Source: Burkholderia oklahomensis C6786
Lineage (GTDB): Bacteria > Pseudomonadota > Gammaproteobacteria > Burkholderiales > Burkholderiaceae
Length of the DNA stretch: 64,000 nt
Reading direction: 5' to 3'
NCBI RefSeq assembly: GCF_000959365.1
Contig: NZ_CP009555.1
Location: forward strand, 1,364,001-1,428,000
This document shows positions 10,466-21,100 of the stretch, piece by piece. The translations under genes were made by a program, and so were the position numbers. The notes beneath the pieces were generated by a model that worked only from the letters and a program-made list of their open reading frames with translations, was not told the origin of the DNA and made no database searches. Position 1 is the first letter of the stretch. Each line of letters begins with the position of its first letter.

Positions 10466-11869
10466 TCAGAACCCGAACGCCGACTTCACGAGGCCGAACA
10501 CCTTCGTGTTGTCGAGCGTGCCCTTGAACGCCTTCGCGTCGGCGCCGTCCGCGAACAGCATCACGTCGCCGCCGCCGTGCGTCTCGGAACCGGGGCTGCC
10601 CATCCGCACGCCGACTTCCTGCAGGTACGCCTCGCCCGTCGCGGTCGCCGAATCCACCGGCGCGCGCAGGTTCGGCCGGTTCGCGCCGTTGCCGAACACG
10701 AGCGTCGTGTACGTGTTGCCGTCCGCGTCCTTGCTCGGCTGGCCGTCGCGATAGCTGCGGCTGATGTCGAGAATCGGATTGCCGCGCTTCGAGTAGCCGT
10801 TGATCGTCATCGTGTGGTCGTGGTCGGCCGTCACGACGATCAGCGTGTTCGACAGATCGACCTTCGCGAGCGCGGTGCGGATCGCCTCGTCGAACGCGAC
10901 CGTGTCTTCGAGCGCGCGCTTCGCGTTCGTGCCGTGCAGCGCGTGATCGATCCGGCCGCCTTCGACCATCAGGAAATAGCCGTTCGGATTCTTCGACAGC
11001 ACGTCGATCGCCTTCGCGGTCATCTCCGCGAGGCTCGGCTGCGCCGGGCCTTCGCCCTTGCCCGCGACGCGATCGAGCTCGTACTCGAGATGGCTCGTCG
11101 CGCTGAAGAGTCCGATCAGCTTGCCGCCGCCCGCCTGCGCGAGCTGGTCCTTCGTCGCGGCGACCGCGTAGCCCTTCGCCTGCAGTTCGGCGAGCAGATT
11201 GCGCCCGTCCGCGCGGCCGCGCTTGTTCGCGACCGGATCGAACGGCGTCCAGTGATTGCGGCCGCCGCCCATCAGCACGTCGACGCCGTCGCCGAGCGCC
11301 GCGTTGTAGCCCGCGCCGCCCGGCACCGCCTGCGCGGCGATGTCGTACTGCGCATCGCGATGGCAGATGTGCGAGTAGGTCGCGGCGGGCGTCGCGTGCG
11401 TGAGCTCGGTCGTCGTGATCGCGCCGACCGCCTTGCCGCGCGACTTCGCGAGCTCGAGCAGCGTCGGCACGGCCTTGCCGTTGCCCGCGACGCAGTTGTT
11501 CACCGTCTTGTTGCCGTTCGCGTCGCTGCCCGGCGCGACCGCGCGCGTGTCGGACGACATCGACAGCACTTCGTTGTTCATCTTCACGCCGGTCATGTAC
11601 GCGGCCATCGACGGCGCGCTGTCGGTCGTCTGCGCGTCGTTCGAGAAGGTCTTGATGCGCGCGGTGCGCGGCAGCTTCTCCATCGTCAGTTGGCCGGCCT
11701 CGCCGACCTTGTAGATGCGGCTCGCCGTCACGGTCGTCGGCCCCATCCCGTCGCCGAGGAAGAAGATTACGTTCTTCGCCTGGCCCGCGGCATGCGCCGC
11801 GTGGCCGAAACCGCCCGCGAGGGCCGCCGCGGCGAATGCCGCCGCCGCGATGCGCTTCATAGTCGACAT
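10466..11869 (-). CDS. alkaline phosphatase, periplasmic
   Basis: A 467-residue PhoA-family enzyme that releases phosphate from monoesters. A signal peptide (AAAAFAAAALAGGFGHAAHA) leads to the conserved metal site NVIFFLGDGMG, the catalytic serine in TDSAPSM, GGRIDHALH, the metal-binding ADHDHT and ETHGGGD near the C terminus. It lies 31 bp downstream of a paralogue that is a lipoprotein and 14 bp upstream of a histidine-rich exported protein. The two phosphatases share long stretches, so they look like a tandem duplication that has diverged in how the protein is anchored. Confidence 0.95.
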   Translation of the reverse strand: MSTMKRIAAAAFAAAALAGGFGHAAHAAGQAKNVIFFLGDGMGPTTVTASRIYKVGEAGQLTMEKLPRTARIKTFSNDAQTTDSAPSMAAYMTGVKMNNEVLSMSSDTRAVAPGSDANGNKTVNNCVAGNGKAVPTLLELAKSRGKAVGAITTTELTHATPAATYSHICHRDAQYDIAAQAVPGGAGYNAALGDGVDVLMGGGRNHWTPFDPVANKRGRADGRNLLAELQAKGYAVAATKDQLAQAGGGKLIGLFSATSHLEYELDRVAGKGEGPAQPSLAEMTAKAIDVLSKNPNGYFLMVEGGRIDHALHGTNAKRALEDTVAFDEAIRTALAKVDLSNTLIVVTADHDHTMTINGYSKRGNPILDISRSYRDGQPSKDADGNTYTTLVFGNGANRPNLRAPVDSATATGEAYLQEVGVRMGSPGSETHGGGDVMLFADGADAKAFKGTLDNTKVFGLVKSAFGF

Positions 11870-11900
11870 CCTGTTTTCCCCTGTTCCGTCAAAGCCGCGC

Positions 11901-13340
11901 TCAGAGCTGCGCCGCGCTGCGCACGAGCTCGAACACCTTGTTGTTCTCGATCACGCCGTGAAAGCCGTCGGCGCCGCGCCCGATCGCGCCGAGGAACACA
12001 TCGGTGCCGCCGTGCGTCTCGCCGCCCTTCGCCATCCGAACGACCGCTTCCTGCCGGTAGTCGTCCGCGCCCGTCACCGCGTCGGTGAGGCTCGTGCCCG
12101 CACGGCTGCCCTGCACGCGGTTCTCGCCGTTGCCGAAGCCGATGATCGTGTACGGCGCGCCGTCCGCGTCCTTCGCGATCGCGCCCGTCTGATAGCTGCG
12201 CAGCACGCCGAGCACGCCCGGCTTGCCCGCTTCCGTCTTGCCGGTGCGCGCCGCGTAGCCGTTCAGCACGAGCGTGTGGTCATGGTCGGCCGTCACGACG
12301 ATCAGCGTGTTCTTCAGATCCGGATCGGTCTGGCGAACCCTGTCGAGCGTCGCCTTGATCGCGTTGTCGAACGCGACCGTGTCCTGCAGCGCGCGTTTCG
12401 CGTTCGTGTCGTGCAGCGCGTGGTCGATCCGTCCGCCTTCGATCATCAGGAAGTAGCCGTTCGGGTTCTTCTGCAGCACGTCGAGCGCGCGCGTCGCCAT
12501 GTCGGCAAGGCTCGGCTCCTTCGTCGCGCCGCGGTCGAGGTCGTAGCTCATGTGGCTCGATGCAAACAGGCCCGCGAGCTTGCCGCTCTTCGTCGCGTCG
12601 GCGGCGAGGAGCTCGTCGCGGTTCTGCGCGATCGCGTAGCCCTTCGCCTTCAGCTCGTTCACGAGATTGCGGCCGTCCGCGCGCTTGCCGCCCGCGTCCT
12701 TCGGCACGAAGAACTGCGTGCCGCCGCCCAGCACGACGTCGACGCCGCTGCCGAGCGCCGCGTTGTAGCCCGCGCCGCCCGGCACGAGCTGCGCGGCGAT
12801 GTCGTTTTCGGCATCGCGATGGCATACGTGCGCGTAGGTCGCGGCGGGCGTCGCGTGCGTGACGCGGGTCGTCGTCACGACGCCCGTTGCCAGTCCCTTC
12901 GCCTTCGCGATCTCGAGGAGCGTCGGCACCGATTTGCCGTTGTTCGCGCCGCAATTTCCGGTGAGGCTCGCGGTCGGCTCGATCGCCTTCGTGTCGGGCG
13001 TCATCGAGATCACTTCGTTGTTCGTCTTCACGCCCGTCATGTACGCGGACATCGACGGCGCGCTGTCCGTCACCTGCGCGTCGTTCGAATAGGTCTTCAC
13101 GAACGCGGTCTCGGGCAGCGTGTCGAGCGTGAGCGCGCCGTCCTCGCCGACCGCATAGATCCGCGCGGCCGTCAGCGTCGTCATCCCCATCCCGTCGCCC
13201 AGAAAGAAGATCACGTTGCGCGCGGCGTTCGTTTGCGCGCCGTCGTCCGATGCGGCCGGGCTCTTCGGGTCGTCGCTGCCGCAGCCCGCCGCCCCGAAGA
13301 CGCTCGCGCAAAGGAGCGCCGCCAGTCTCACTCGCTTCAT
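11901..13340 (-). CDS. alkaline phosphatase, predicted lipoprotein
   Basis: This 479-residue PhoA-family enzyme is the first gene of the leftward phosphatase cluster. The N terminus MKRVRLAALLCASVFGAAGC ends in a lipobox (GAAGC), so it is probably lipid-anchored, unlike its soluble neighbour. NVIFFLGDGMG, the catalytic serine in TDSAPSMSAYMTG, GGRIDHALHD, ADHDHT and ETHGGTD supply the active site and metal ligands. A possible Pho box lies 50-78 bp upstream of the start, which would fit phosphate-starvation control by PhoB. Confidence 0.95.
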   Translation of the reverse strand: MKRVRLAALLCASVFGAAGCGSDDPKSPAASDDGAQTNAARNVIFFLGDGMGMTTLTAARIYAVGEDGALTLDTLPETAFVKTYSNDAQVTDSAPSMSAYMTGVKTNNEVISMTPDTKAIEPTASLTGNCGANNGKSVPTLLEIAKAKGLATGVVTTTRVTHATPAATYAHVCHRDAENDIAAQLVPGGAGYNAALGSGVDVVLGGGTQFFVPKDAGGKRADGRNLVNELKAKGYAIAQNRDELLAADATKSGKLAGLFASSHMSYDLDRGATKEPSLADMATRALDVLQKNPNGYFLMIEGGRIDHALHDTNAKRALQDTVAFDNAIKATLDRVRQTDPDLKNTLIVVTADHDHTLVLNGYAARTGKTEAGKPGVLGVLRSYQTGAIAKDADGAPYTIIGFGNGENRVQGSRAGTSLTDAVTGADDYRQEAVVRMAKGGETHGGTDVFLGAIGRGADGFHGVIENNKVFELVRSAAQL

Positions 13341-13389
13341 GTTTTCGGTTTCCCGTTGGTGTGGTTTCTTTCAAAAACGAAAGGACGAT

Positions 13390-13418
13390 ACGACGGGGAT
13401 ATGACGCGGATATGAATG
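13390..13418 (-). promoter_or_regulatory. candidate Pho box of three 11-bp units
   Basis: On the plus strand ACGACGG (13390), ATGACGC (13401) and ATGAATG (13412) are spaced exactly 11 bp apart. Each matches the ATGACAG half-site (complement of CTGTCAT) at 5 of 7 positions. PhoB sites are 7-bp direct repeats with 4-bp spacers, i.e. an 11-bp period. The array lies just upstream of the tandem alkaline phosphatase genes, where PhoB control would be expected. Confidence 0.55.
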
Positions 13419-13597
13419 TTATTGAAAGAACAAAGAATGGAAACTGAATGGTCTTGTGCGGTGCGGGAGGCTGGCCGCGAAGGATCGATGGCGGACGGCG
13501 CGGCCGCGCGGCGGACGGCGCGACCGCGCGCGCCGACGTTCGGCCGCGCTTCGCCGTCGTGCGACAGACGAGCCGCCGGAGCTCCGGCAAGCGTGCG

Positions 13598-14008
13598 TCA
13601 GTCGCCGCCGCGCGTCGCGAACCGCCAGCCCGCGACGCCGATCGCCAGCGCGGCGAGCGCCGCCCACACGAGATCCTGAAGCGAGAACGCGAGCCCCGGA
13701 TGCTGCGCGGTCGCCATCGCGAGCAGATCCGGCGACAGCCGCAGCCCGACCATCGCGAGCACGTCGAAGAGCACGAGCCCGGACGACACGACGAGCGCGA
13801 CGCCGACGGGCCGCAGCCGCGGCCTGAACGCGCCGATCGCCGCACCGATCGCGTACAGCACGCCCGCGCCGACGAGCAGCGCCGCAATCCAGACGAGCCG
13901 CCGCGGCATCGCGGGTTGCAGCCAGACGATGAGCATCGTCGCGGTGATCGCGAGGAAGCTGCCGAGCACGTGCAGCAGCACGGCGAGCACGTTGCGCAGC
14001 ACGTTCAT
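13598..14008 (-). CDS. DUF-type small integral membrane protein
   Basis: This 136-residue protein consists mainly of hydrophobic segments: LAVLLHVLGSFLAITATMLIVWL, LVWIAALLVGAGVLYAIGAAIGAF, VGVALVVSSGLVLFDVLAMVGL and LVWAALAALAIGVAGW. It looks like four transmembrane helices. The ATG overlaps the stop of the upstream gene (ATGA), indicating translational coupling with another small membrane protein. No family is recognised. The pair could form one membrane complex, but nothing in the sequence shows the substrate. Confidence 0.65.
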   Translation of the reverse strand: MNVLRNVLAVLLHVLGSFLAITATMLIVWLQPAMPRRLVWIAALLVGAGVLYAIGAAIGAFRPRLRPVGVALVVSSGLVLFDVLAMVGLRLSPDLLAMATAQHPGLAFSLQDLVWAALAALAIGVAGWRFATRGGD

Positions 14009-14385
14009 GACGCTGCCTGCCTGAAGTAGGCGGTCGCGGCCGGGCGATACAGGATGATCAGGAACAGCGCGATCAGCGCGGCGACGACGATCAGCATGCC
14101 CTTGAACGGCGTCGTGAACGCGGAGATCGCGAATCCGACGAGCGCGACGATCGCGTAGAGATTGCGTCCCCAGATCCGTCCCTTCAGGATCGCGCCCCCG
14201 GCGACGAGATGCAGCGTCTCGCTCGTGACGGCGAGCGCGACGGTCGCCTCGAGCGGCAGCGGCGAGTGGCGCAGGACTGCGAGCGAGGTGGGATCGCGAA
14301 GCGAAAACGGCAGCGAGATCAAGCCGATCACGTTCGAGACGATGACGAACCACCCCAGGACTGTCAGCGAAAGCGGTCTTTTCAT
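14005..14385 (-). CDS. small integral membrane protein
   Basis: This 126-residue protein starts MKRPLSLTVLGWFVIVSNVIGLISLPF and has about four hydrophobic helices, including VALAVTSETLHLVAGGAIL, NLYAIVALVGFAISAF and MLIVVAALIALFLIILY. The longer open frame to 14616 has no good start; the ATG at 14385 fits a membrane protein N terminus. The ribosome site is weak (GAAG). It is coupled by a four-base overlap to the next membrane gene. Function unknown. Confidence 0.65.
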   Translation of the reverse strand: MKRPLSLTVLGWFVIVSNVIGLISLPFSLRDPTSLAVLRHSPLPLEATVALAVTSETLHLVAGGAILKGRIWGRNLYAIVALVGFAISAFTTPFKGMLIVVAALIALFLIILYRPAATAYFRQAAS

Positions 14386-14658
14386 GATTTTTCTTCGCGT
14401 AGTGCCGATGGCGGGATCGCGCGATGCCGGCCCGGCACCGCAATCCTCAGCGCATTCTCGGCCTCGCGTTCGGAAAAAGCAACGCAGACGCGCCGTATGG
14501 CGGCCGAGCGTGGCGAAGGCGGGTAAGGAAGAGGTGAGCCGGCGCGACACGGCACGCGTGACGACGCGCAAGGCGCCGCTGCCGCCCTCGACATCGCCGC
14601 CGGCACCAACGGGCACGACCGCAAGCCCGCGCAGCCCGCTCCGCGACGCAATGTGACG

Positions 14659-15951
14659 CTACGCTCCGGCCGCCGCCTCGTCGTCGATCCAGTCGATGTC
14701 GCCGCAGAGCACGCACAGCGTGTCGTTCACGCGAACCGCGATCGACAGCGTCACGCACGGCAGCGCCTCGTTGATCGACAGATACGGCCGCGTCACGTGC
14801 ACGCGCCCCGGCTCGGTGATCGCCGTCCGGAAATACGGGCGTCTCAGCCAGTTCGCGCCCTGCGCGTCGGCGAGCGGCAGAAAGCGCGTCTCGTGCGCGG
14901 CGCGATCCGCGCGCAGCACGACGTTGCGGCCCGCCTGCCGCCCGCGCTCGTCGAGCAGGAAGCAGCGCGCGGCGTGATCGAGCGCGAGGAAGTTCCAGCA
15001 GACCTCATCGAGCGGCTCGCCCGCCGCGAGACGCTCGGCCGCGCGCTCGAACGCGCGCTGGTACGGCGCGAGCCGCTGCGCGTCGCGCCGCTCGGTCGCT
15101 TCGCTCTGCTTGCGATAGCGTTCGGTCAGCTCGCCGATGCAGGCGGACACCGCCGCGCCGTCGGGCAGCCCCGGCCCCGGACGCCCGAAGAAATAGCCCT
15201 GCACGAAATCCGCCTCGCACGACAGCGCGATCTGCGCCTCGTGCTCGGTCTCGATTCCTTCGATCAGCACCAGCTTGCCCGCCTCGTGCAGCAGCGTGAC
15301 GAGCCCGTGCAGGATCGCGGTGAGCCCCGTGCGGTGCTGCGCGTGCGACAGCATGATCCGGTCGAGCTTCACGATGTCCGGGCTCAACTGCCAGATTCGT
15401 TCGATGTTCGAATGACCGGCGCCGAAATCGTCGAGCGCGATCAGGAAACCGTGCTCGCGAAACTCGCGCACCGCGTCGGCGAGCCGCTCGAGATCGTCGG
15501 CGCGCTGCTCGAGCACTTCGAGCACGACGCGCCGCGGCGGGATGTCGAGCCGTTTCAGGTTCGCGAACAGCGCGGCGGCCTGGAACGGATCGGTGAGCAC
15601 GCCGGGGTGCACGTTGAGGAACAGCCATTCGCGCTCGGCGCCGAAGCGCGCGAAGTTCTCCAGATGCAGCGCCTGCGCGAGGCGGTCGACCTGCGTCGCT
15701 TCGCCGTGGCGCGCGGCTTCGCCGAACACGTCGAGCGGCGACACCGGCCGGTCGAGCGCATCGTGCGCGCGCAGCAGCGCCTCGTAGCCGACCGCCCGCA
15801 TGTGCGACAGGCTGAAGATCGGCTGGAACACGCTCGTCAGCGTGAGATCGTGGTGGTGCGCGGCGACGCGCTCGAGACCGGACGTCATCTCCGGCTCGAA
15901 GCGATACGGCGACGCGGCGACGGGACGCTCCTGCTGAACGGTGGTGGTCAT
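14659..15951 (-). CDS. EAL domain protein (c-di-GMP phosphodiesterase-like)
   Basis: EAL domains hydrolyse the messenger c-di-GMP. Of 430 residues, roughly 30-280 form the domain: FQPIFSLSHMRAVGYEALLR carries the EAL signature, NVHPGVL follows, DDFGAGHSNIERI holds the metal aspartates, IVKLDR and LVLIEGIETEHE follow. The metal and catalytic residues appear intact, so the enzyme is probably active. The C-terminal 150 residues end in CFLLDERGRQAGRNVV and similar segments, suggesting a sensory (Cache or PAS-like) domain. The start at 15951 is set by GAGGAGG upstream; the open frame to 16191 is not needed. No membrane helix is seen. Confidence 0.9.
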   Translation of the reverse strand: MTTTVQQERPVAASPYRFEPEMTSGLERVAAHHHDLTLTSVFQPIFSLSHMRAVGYEALLRAHDALDRPVSPLDVFGEAARHGEATQVDRLAQALHLENFARFGAEREWLFLNVHPGVLTDPFQAAALFANLKRLDIPPRRVVLEVLEQRADDLERLADAVREFREHGFLIALDDFGAGHSNIERIWQLSPDIVKLDRIMLSHAQHRTGLTAILHGLVTLLHEAGKLVLIEGIETEHEAQIALSCEADFVQGYFFGRPGPGLPDGAAVSACIGELTERYRKQSEATERRDAQRLAPYQRAFERAAERLAAGEPLDEVCWNFLALDHAARCFLLDERGRQAGRNVVLRADRAAHETRFLPLADAQGANWLRRPYFRTAITEPGRVHVTRPYLSINEALPCVTLSIAVRVNDTLCVLCGDIDWIDDEAAAGA

Positions 15952-16244
15952 GCGGCGGCCCTCCTCATGACGAAAACGTCTGCAGGCGAAACATGCGGCT
16001 CGCGGGTTTTCATCGGCGATCCTCGGTTGTTCAATCGTAGTTGTCGCATTGCTCCAAGCAAGCTCCGTGCTCAGTCGTCCGTACCCTGGTGCCGGTGCGT
16101 CGGTCCGCGATACGTTGCGCATGCGTTCCGACGGGGATTGTGCGCACCATGACAGTGCAATCGTGCGCAACCCTCGCTTCCCGCCGCGCATTTCGTGCGC
16201 ACGCTACACTGCGTACCGTCGTTTCATCCCCGTTTCAATCCTCG

Positions 16245-17912
16245 ATGGCAATCGTCTTCACTGTTTTGATTTTGTTGCTCGCGGTCGCGCTGTCGGGCGT
16301 CGCGACGCGCGTGCTGCCGCTGCGTCTGCCGTTGCCGCTGATGCAGATCGCGATCGGCGCCGTGCTCGCATGGCCGAAGTTCAACCTGCACGTCACGTTC
16401 GATCCCGAAATCTTCATGCTGCTGTTCATCCCGCCGCTGCTGTTCGCGGACGGCTGGCGAATTCCGAAGCGCGAGCTGTATCTGCAGCGGCGCGCGATCC
16501 TGATGCTCGCGTTCGGCCTCGTGTTCATGACGGTACTCGCGGTCGGCTATTTCGCGCATTGGTTGATTCCCGGTCTGCCGCTGCCGATCGCATTCGCGCT
16601 CGCCGCGGTGCTGTCGCCGACCGACGCGGTCGCGCTGTCCGGCATCGCGGGCAAGGGTCGCATCCCGCCGCAGCTGATGCACATCCTCGAAGGCGAAGCG
16701 CTGATGAACGACGCATCGGGCCTCGTCGCGCTCAAGTTCGCGATCGCGGCCGCGCTGACCGGGATGTTCTCGCTGCGAGATGCGTCGATCAGCTTCGTGA
16801 TCGTCGCGTCGGGCGGCCTCGCGACGGGCGCGGCCCTCGCGTGGCTGTTCAGCGCGCTGTCGACGCGCTTCCTGAACGCCGCGCAGGAAGGCGACCCGGC
16901 GCCCGGCATCGTGATGACGCTGCTCGTGCCGTTCGCGTCGTACCTGATCGCCGAGCACCTCGCATTGTCAGGAATCCTGTCGGCCGTCGCGTCCGGGATG
17001 ATGATGAACTACACGAGCTTCTCGAAGAGCAGCACGGTCGCCGCGCGCGTGCGCGCCGAGAGCACGTGGGCGATGATCGAGTTCGTGTTCAACGGCATGG
17101 TGTTCATCATGCTCGGGCTGCAGCTTCCGCACATCATCGGCCGTGCGCTCGTCGACGCGCACCATACGAGCGATGCGCTCGTCGGCGCGCTGATCGGCTA
17201 CGTCGCCGCGATGCTCGCCGCGCTCTACGCGATCCGCTTCGCGTGGGTGTGGCTGCTGCGCTGGATCGCGAGCCGCCGCGCGGCGAAGCAGGGCCTCGCC
17301 GGCACGATGGCGGGCGTGCGCACGATCGCGGTGATGACGGTGGGCGGCGTGCGCGGCGCGATCACGCTCGCCGGCGTGCTGTCGATTCCGGTCGCGCTCG
17401 CCGACGGCACGCCGCTCGCGGGCCGCGACGCCGCGATCTTCGTCGCGTCGGGCGTGATCCTCGGCTCGCTCGTCGTCGCGGTGATCGGTTTGCCGTTCCT
17501 GCTGCGCGGCGTGCGCCCGATGCGCAATCCGCACGCAGAGGAAGAGCGCGCCGCGCGCGCGGCGGCCGCGCAGGCGGCGATCCGCGCGGTCGACGCGGCG
17601 CACGACGCGCTCGCCGTCGATCTCGACGAGACGGCCGCCGCGCGCTGCGCGGACGTGACGGCGCGCGTGATGGACCTGTACCGCCGCCGGCTCGCGGGCC
17701 TGGCCGACGACGGCGCGACGCCGCGCGAAGAAGCGCGGCAGACGGAGAAGATGGAATTGCACCTGAAGATCGCGGCGATCCGCGCGGAACGGACGGTGCT
17801 CTATCGGCTGCGCGGCGAGCAGAAGATCAACGACGAGACGCTCGCCAAGCTGATGCGCGAGGTCGATCTGTCGGAAACGGCGCTGTCGACGCGCAAGAAG
17901 GGGATCGTCTGA
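16245..17912 (+). CDS. Na+/H+ antiporter, CPA1 family
   Basis: A 555-residue membrane protein that should exchange sodium or potassium for protons. About 12 helices fill residues 1-410, with FIPPLLFADGWR, the conserved SPTDAVALSGI (ion-site aspartate) and EGEALMNDASGLVAL. VGGVRGAITLAG lies in helix 11. The last 140 residues are charged and cytoplasmic, with a coiled-coil-like stretch. The ATG at 16245 directly precedes the first helix (IVFTVLILLLAVAL); upstream codons would add an unlikely tail. Divergent from the EAL gene. Confidence 0.93.
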   Translation: MAIVFTVLILLLAVALSGVATRVLPLRLPLPLMQIAIGAVLAWPKFNLHVTFDPEIFMLLFIPPLLFADGWRIPKRELYLQRRAILMLAFGLVFMTVLAVGYFAHWLIPGLPLPIAFALAAVLSPTDAVALSGIAGKGRIPPQLMHILEGEALMNDASGLVALKFAIAAALTGMFSLRDASISFVIVASGGLATGAALAWLFSALSTRFLNAAQEGDPAPGIVMTLLVPFASYLIAEHLALSGILSAVASGMMMNYTSFSKSSTVAARVRAESTWAMIEFVFNGMVFIMLGLQLPHIIGRALVDAHHTSDALVGALIGYVAAMLAALYAIRFAWVWLLRWIASRRAAKQGLAGTMAGVRTIAVMTVGGVRGAITLAGVLSIPVALADGTPLAGRDAAIFVASGVILGSLVVAVIGLPFLLRGVRPMRNPHAEEERAARAAAAQAAIRAVDAAHDALAVDLDETAAARCADVTARVMDLYRRRLAGLADDGATPREEARQTEKMELHLKIAAIRAERTVLYRLRGEQKINDETLAKLMREVDLSETALSTRKKGIV

Positions 17913-18115
17913 CGAAGCGCGTGCGCTGACGCGCTTCTTCGTCGCTCGATGAGCGGGCGGCGCAGCGGCGGAGCGAAGGATGGACGAAGGGCAAACGTAG
18001 GAGCACGAAAACAGCGGGCCGCCGCGCAATGCCGCGCGCGGCCGCCCGCCGCCCGTCGGACCGCGCTCACGCCGCGCTCGAAGCTTCGCGACGACGGACA
18101 GCGCTCACGTCGCGC

Positions 18116-21100
18116 TCAGGACTTCGCGACGACGACCGGAATCCCGCGCAGCGCGCCCGCGCCCTTCATCTCGTCGAGCGCGCGCCGCACGGCCGCGCTC
18201 GTCGCCGCGTCGATCGAAAGACGCGCGGCCAGCTCGCGCTCGGCGCGCTTCACGCTCGCGACGTTCGCGAGCTTCACGTGCCCGTAGCCGCGCGCCTTCG
18301 CGTGCAGCTCGGCGAGCCGCGCGACCGTGTCGGCCGTCGACGGCGTGAGCGCCGCGAGCGCACGGCGCATCGTCGCCTCGTAGTCGTCGGCGAGCGCGCG
18401 CTCCATCTTGCGCTCGACCGTGCCGCCGAACGGATCGAGCCACGTGCCGCGCAGGCCGCGCACGCGCGCGAGCACGCCGAGCGCAGGCCACAGCCACTGG
18501 CCGAACACCTGCTTTCTCGGCGCGGCGCCGTCCCGGCCCGCCTTCGCGGTCGCGGGCGGCGCGAGATTGAACTTGACGCGAAAGTCCTTGCCCGCGGCGC
18601 CTTCGAACTGCGCTTCGAGCGCCGTGCGGAACGCGCCGTCCGCATAGAGCCGCGCGACCTCGTACTCGTCCTTCACCGCGAGCAGCCGATAGAACGTCGT
18701 CGCGACCGCGCGCGCTACACGCTCGTCGCCCGCCGCGCGCGCCGCGCCGACGAGCGCGCGATAGCGCTCGACGTAGCGCGCGCCGCCGTAGCCGGCCAAG
18801 CGCGCCTCGCGATCGGCGACGATCGCGTCGAGCGTCTGCGGCGGCAGCGGCTCGCGCACCGGATGGCGTGCGTCCCACTGCGCGTCGAGGCCCGCCGCGT
18901 CGCCCGCCGCCATCCGGCCGATCGAGAACGCGAGCTTGTTCATCGGCACCGCGACGTTGTTCAGCTCGATCGCGCGCATCAGCGCGTCGAGCGACACCGG
19001 CACGAGCCCCTGCTGCCACGCGAAGCCGAGCATCAGGATGTTCGCGCCGACCGTGTCGCCCAGGAACTTCGTCGCGAGCGCCTGCGCGTCGCAGCTCGAC
19101 AGGAAGCCGTCGCCCGCCGCGTGCCGCATCTTCGCGACGAGCGCGTCCGCGTGCAGGTTCGCGTCCGGATCGCGGACGAACGCCGCATTCGGGATCGCAT
19201 GCATGTTCACGACGATCCGCGTGCGCTCGCGGCGCACGGTCTGCAATGCGTCGGCGCTCGCGCCGACGACCATGTCGCACGCGAGCAGCACGTCGGCTTG
19301 CTGCGTGTCGATCCGCACCTGATGGAGCCACGCGTCCGACGACGCGATCCGCACGAACGACAGCACCGCGCCGCCCTTCTGCGCGAAGCCCATGAAGTCG
19401 AGCACCGACGCGCTCTTGCCTTCGAGATGCGCGGCCATGCTGACGAGCGCGCCGACCGTCACGACGCCCGTGCCGCCGACGCCCGTCACGAGCATGTCGT
19501 ACGGCGCGGCGTCGAGATGCGTCGCGGGGCGCGGCAGCGCGTCGACGCGCGCGGCGAGCGCGGCCTCGTCGAACGCGACGCCCGCCGCCTTCTTCAGCTT
19601 CGCGCCCTCGACCGTCACGAAGCTCGGGCAGAAGCCGTTCACGCACGAGAAGTCCTTGTTGCACGACGACTGGTCGATGCGCCGCTTGCGGCCGAGCACC
19701 GTCTCGACGGGCTCGACCGACAGGCAGTTCGACTGCACGCCGCAATCGCCGCAGCCTTCGCAGACTGCTTCGTTGATGAAGAGCCGCCTGTCCGGGTCGG
19801 GGAATTCGCCCTTCTTGCGGCGGCGGCGCTTCTCGGCCGCGCAGGTCTGGTCATAGATCAGCACGGTGACGCCCGGCGTGTCGCGCAGCTCGCGCTGCAC
19901 CGCGTCGAGCTCGCGGCGATGATGGAACGTCGTGCCTTGCGGGAACAGGTTGTGATGGCCGTCGTACTTCTGCGGCTCGTCGGACACGACGACGAAGCGC
20001 GACACGCCCTCCGCCTCGACCTGCCGCGCGATCTGCGGCACCGAGATGCTGCCGTCGACGGGCTGGCCGCCCGTCATCGCGACCGCGTCGTTGTAGAGGA
20101 TCTTGTAAGTGATGTTCGCGCGCGCGGCGACCGCCTGCCGGATCGCCAGGATCCCTGAATGAAAATACGTGCCGTCGCCGAGGTTCTGGAACACGTGGCG
20201 CGTGTTCGTGAACATCGCGTGCGCGGCCCAGTCGACGCCCTCGCCGCCCATCTGGATGAGCCCCGTCGTGTCGCGCTCCATCCACGACGCCATGAAGTGG
20301 CAGCCGATCCCCGCCTGCGCGATCGAGCCCTCGGGCACCTTCGTCGACGTGTTGTGCGGGCAGCCCGAGCAGAAGTACGGCGTGCGCCGCACCGCGTCGG
20401 CTTCGTTCGACAGGATCGTCGGCGCGACGAGATCGACGACGCGCGCGCGGCGATCGAGCGCGGGCTTGTGGCGCGCGAGCCAGCCGGCGAACACCGGCAG
20501 GATCCGCGACGGCCGCAGCTCGCCGAGCTCCGACAAGAGCGGCGCGCCCGCCGCGTCGTGCTTGCCGAGCACGACGGGCCGCGCGCCCGACGCGCGGTTG
20601 TACAGATAGTCCTTGATCTGCTGCTCGATCACGGGGCCTTTCTCCTCGATCACGAGCACTTCGGCGAGGCCGTCGACGAACGTGTCGATCCGCGACATCT
20701 CGAGCGGGAACGACAGGCCGACCTTGTAGATCCGCACGCCGGCCGCGTCGAGATCGGCGAGCGTCAGGTCGAGCCGGCGCAGCGCCTCCATCAGGTCCAG
20801 ATGCGCCTTGCCGCACGTGACGATGCCGACGTTCGCGTGCGCGCTCTGCGCAACCCACTTGTCGATGCTGTTCGCGCGCGCGAAGTGGCGCACCGCGTCG
20901 AGCTTCGCGGCGAGCCGCGCCTCGATCGACAGGCTCGGCAGATCGGGCCAGCGGTTGTGCAGGCCGTCCGCGGGCGGCGCGAAGCCTTCGGGCGCGGGCC
21001 AGCGCATCGTCAGCGCGTCGAGATCGACGGTCGAGCCGGACTCGACCGTCTCCGAGATCGCCTTGAAGCCGACCCACGCGCCCGAGTAGCGCGACATCGC

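Noticed and set aside
10400..12088. Long plus-strand frame of 562 codons over the alkaline phosphatase genes
   Set aside because: It is the antisense shadow of two clear phosphatases; composition is Arg/Ala-biased, as in all GC-rich shadow frames, and no motif is seen.
16041..16244. N-terminal extension of the Na+/H+ antiporter
   Set aside because: Lies in the divergent promoter gap with the EAL gene; the ATG at 16245 directly precedes the first helix.
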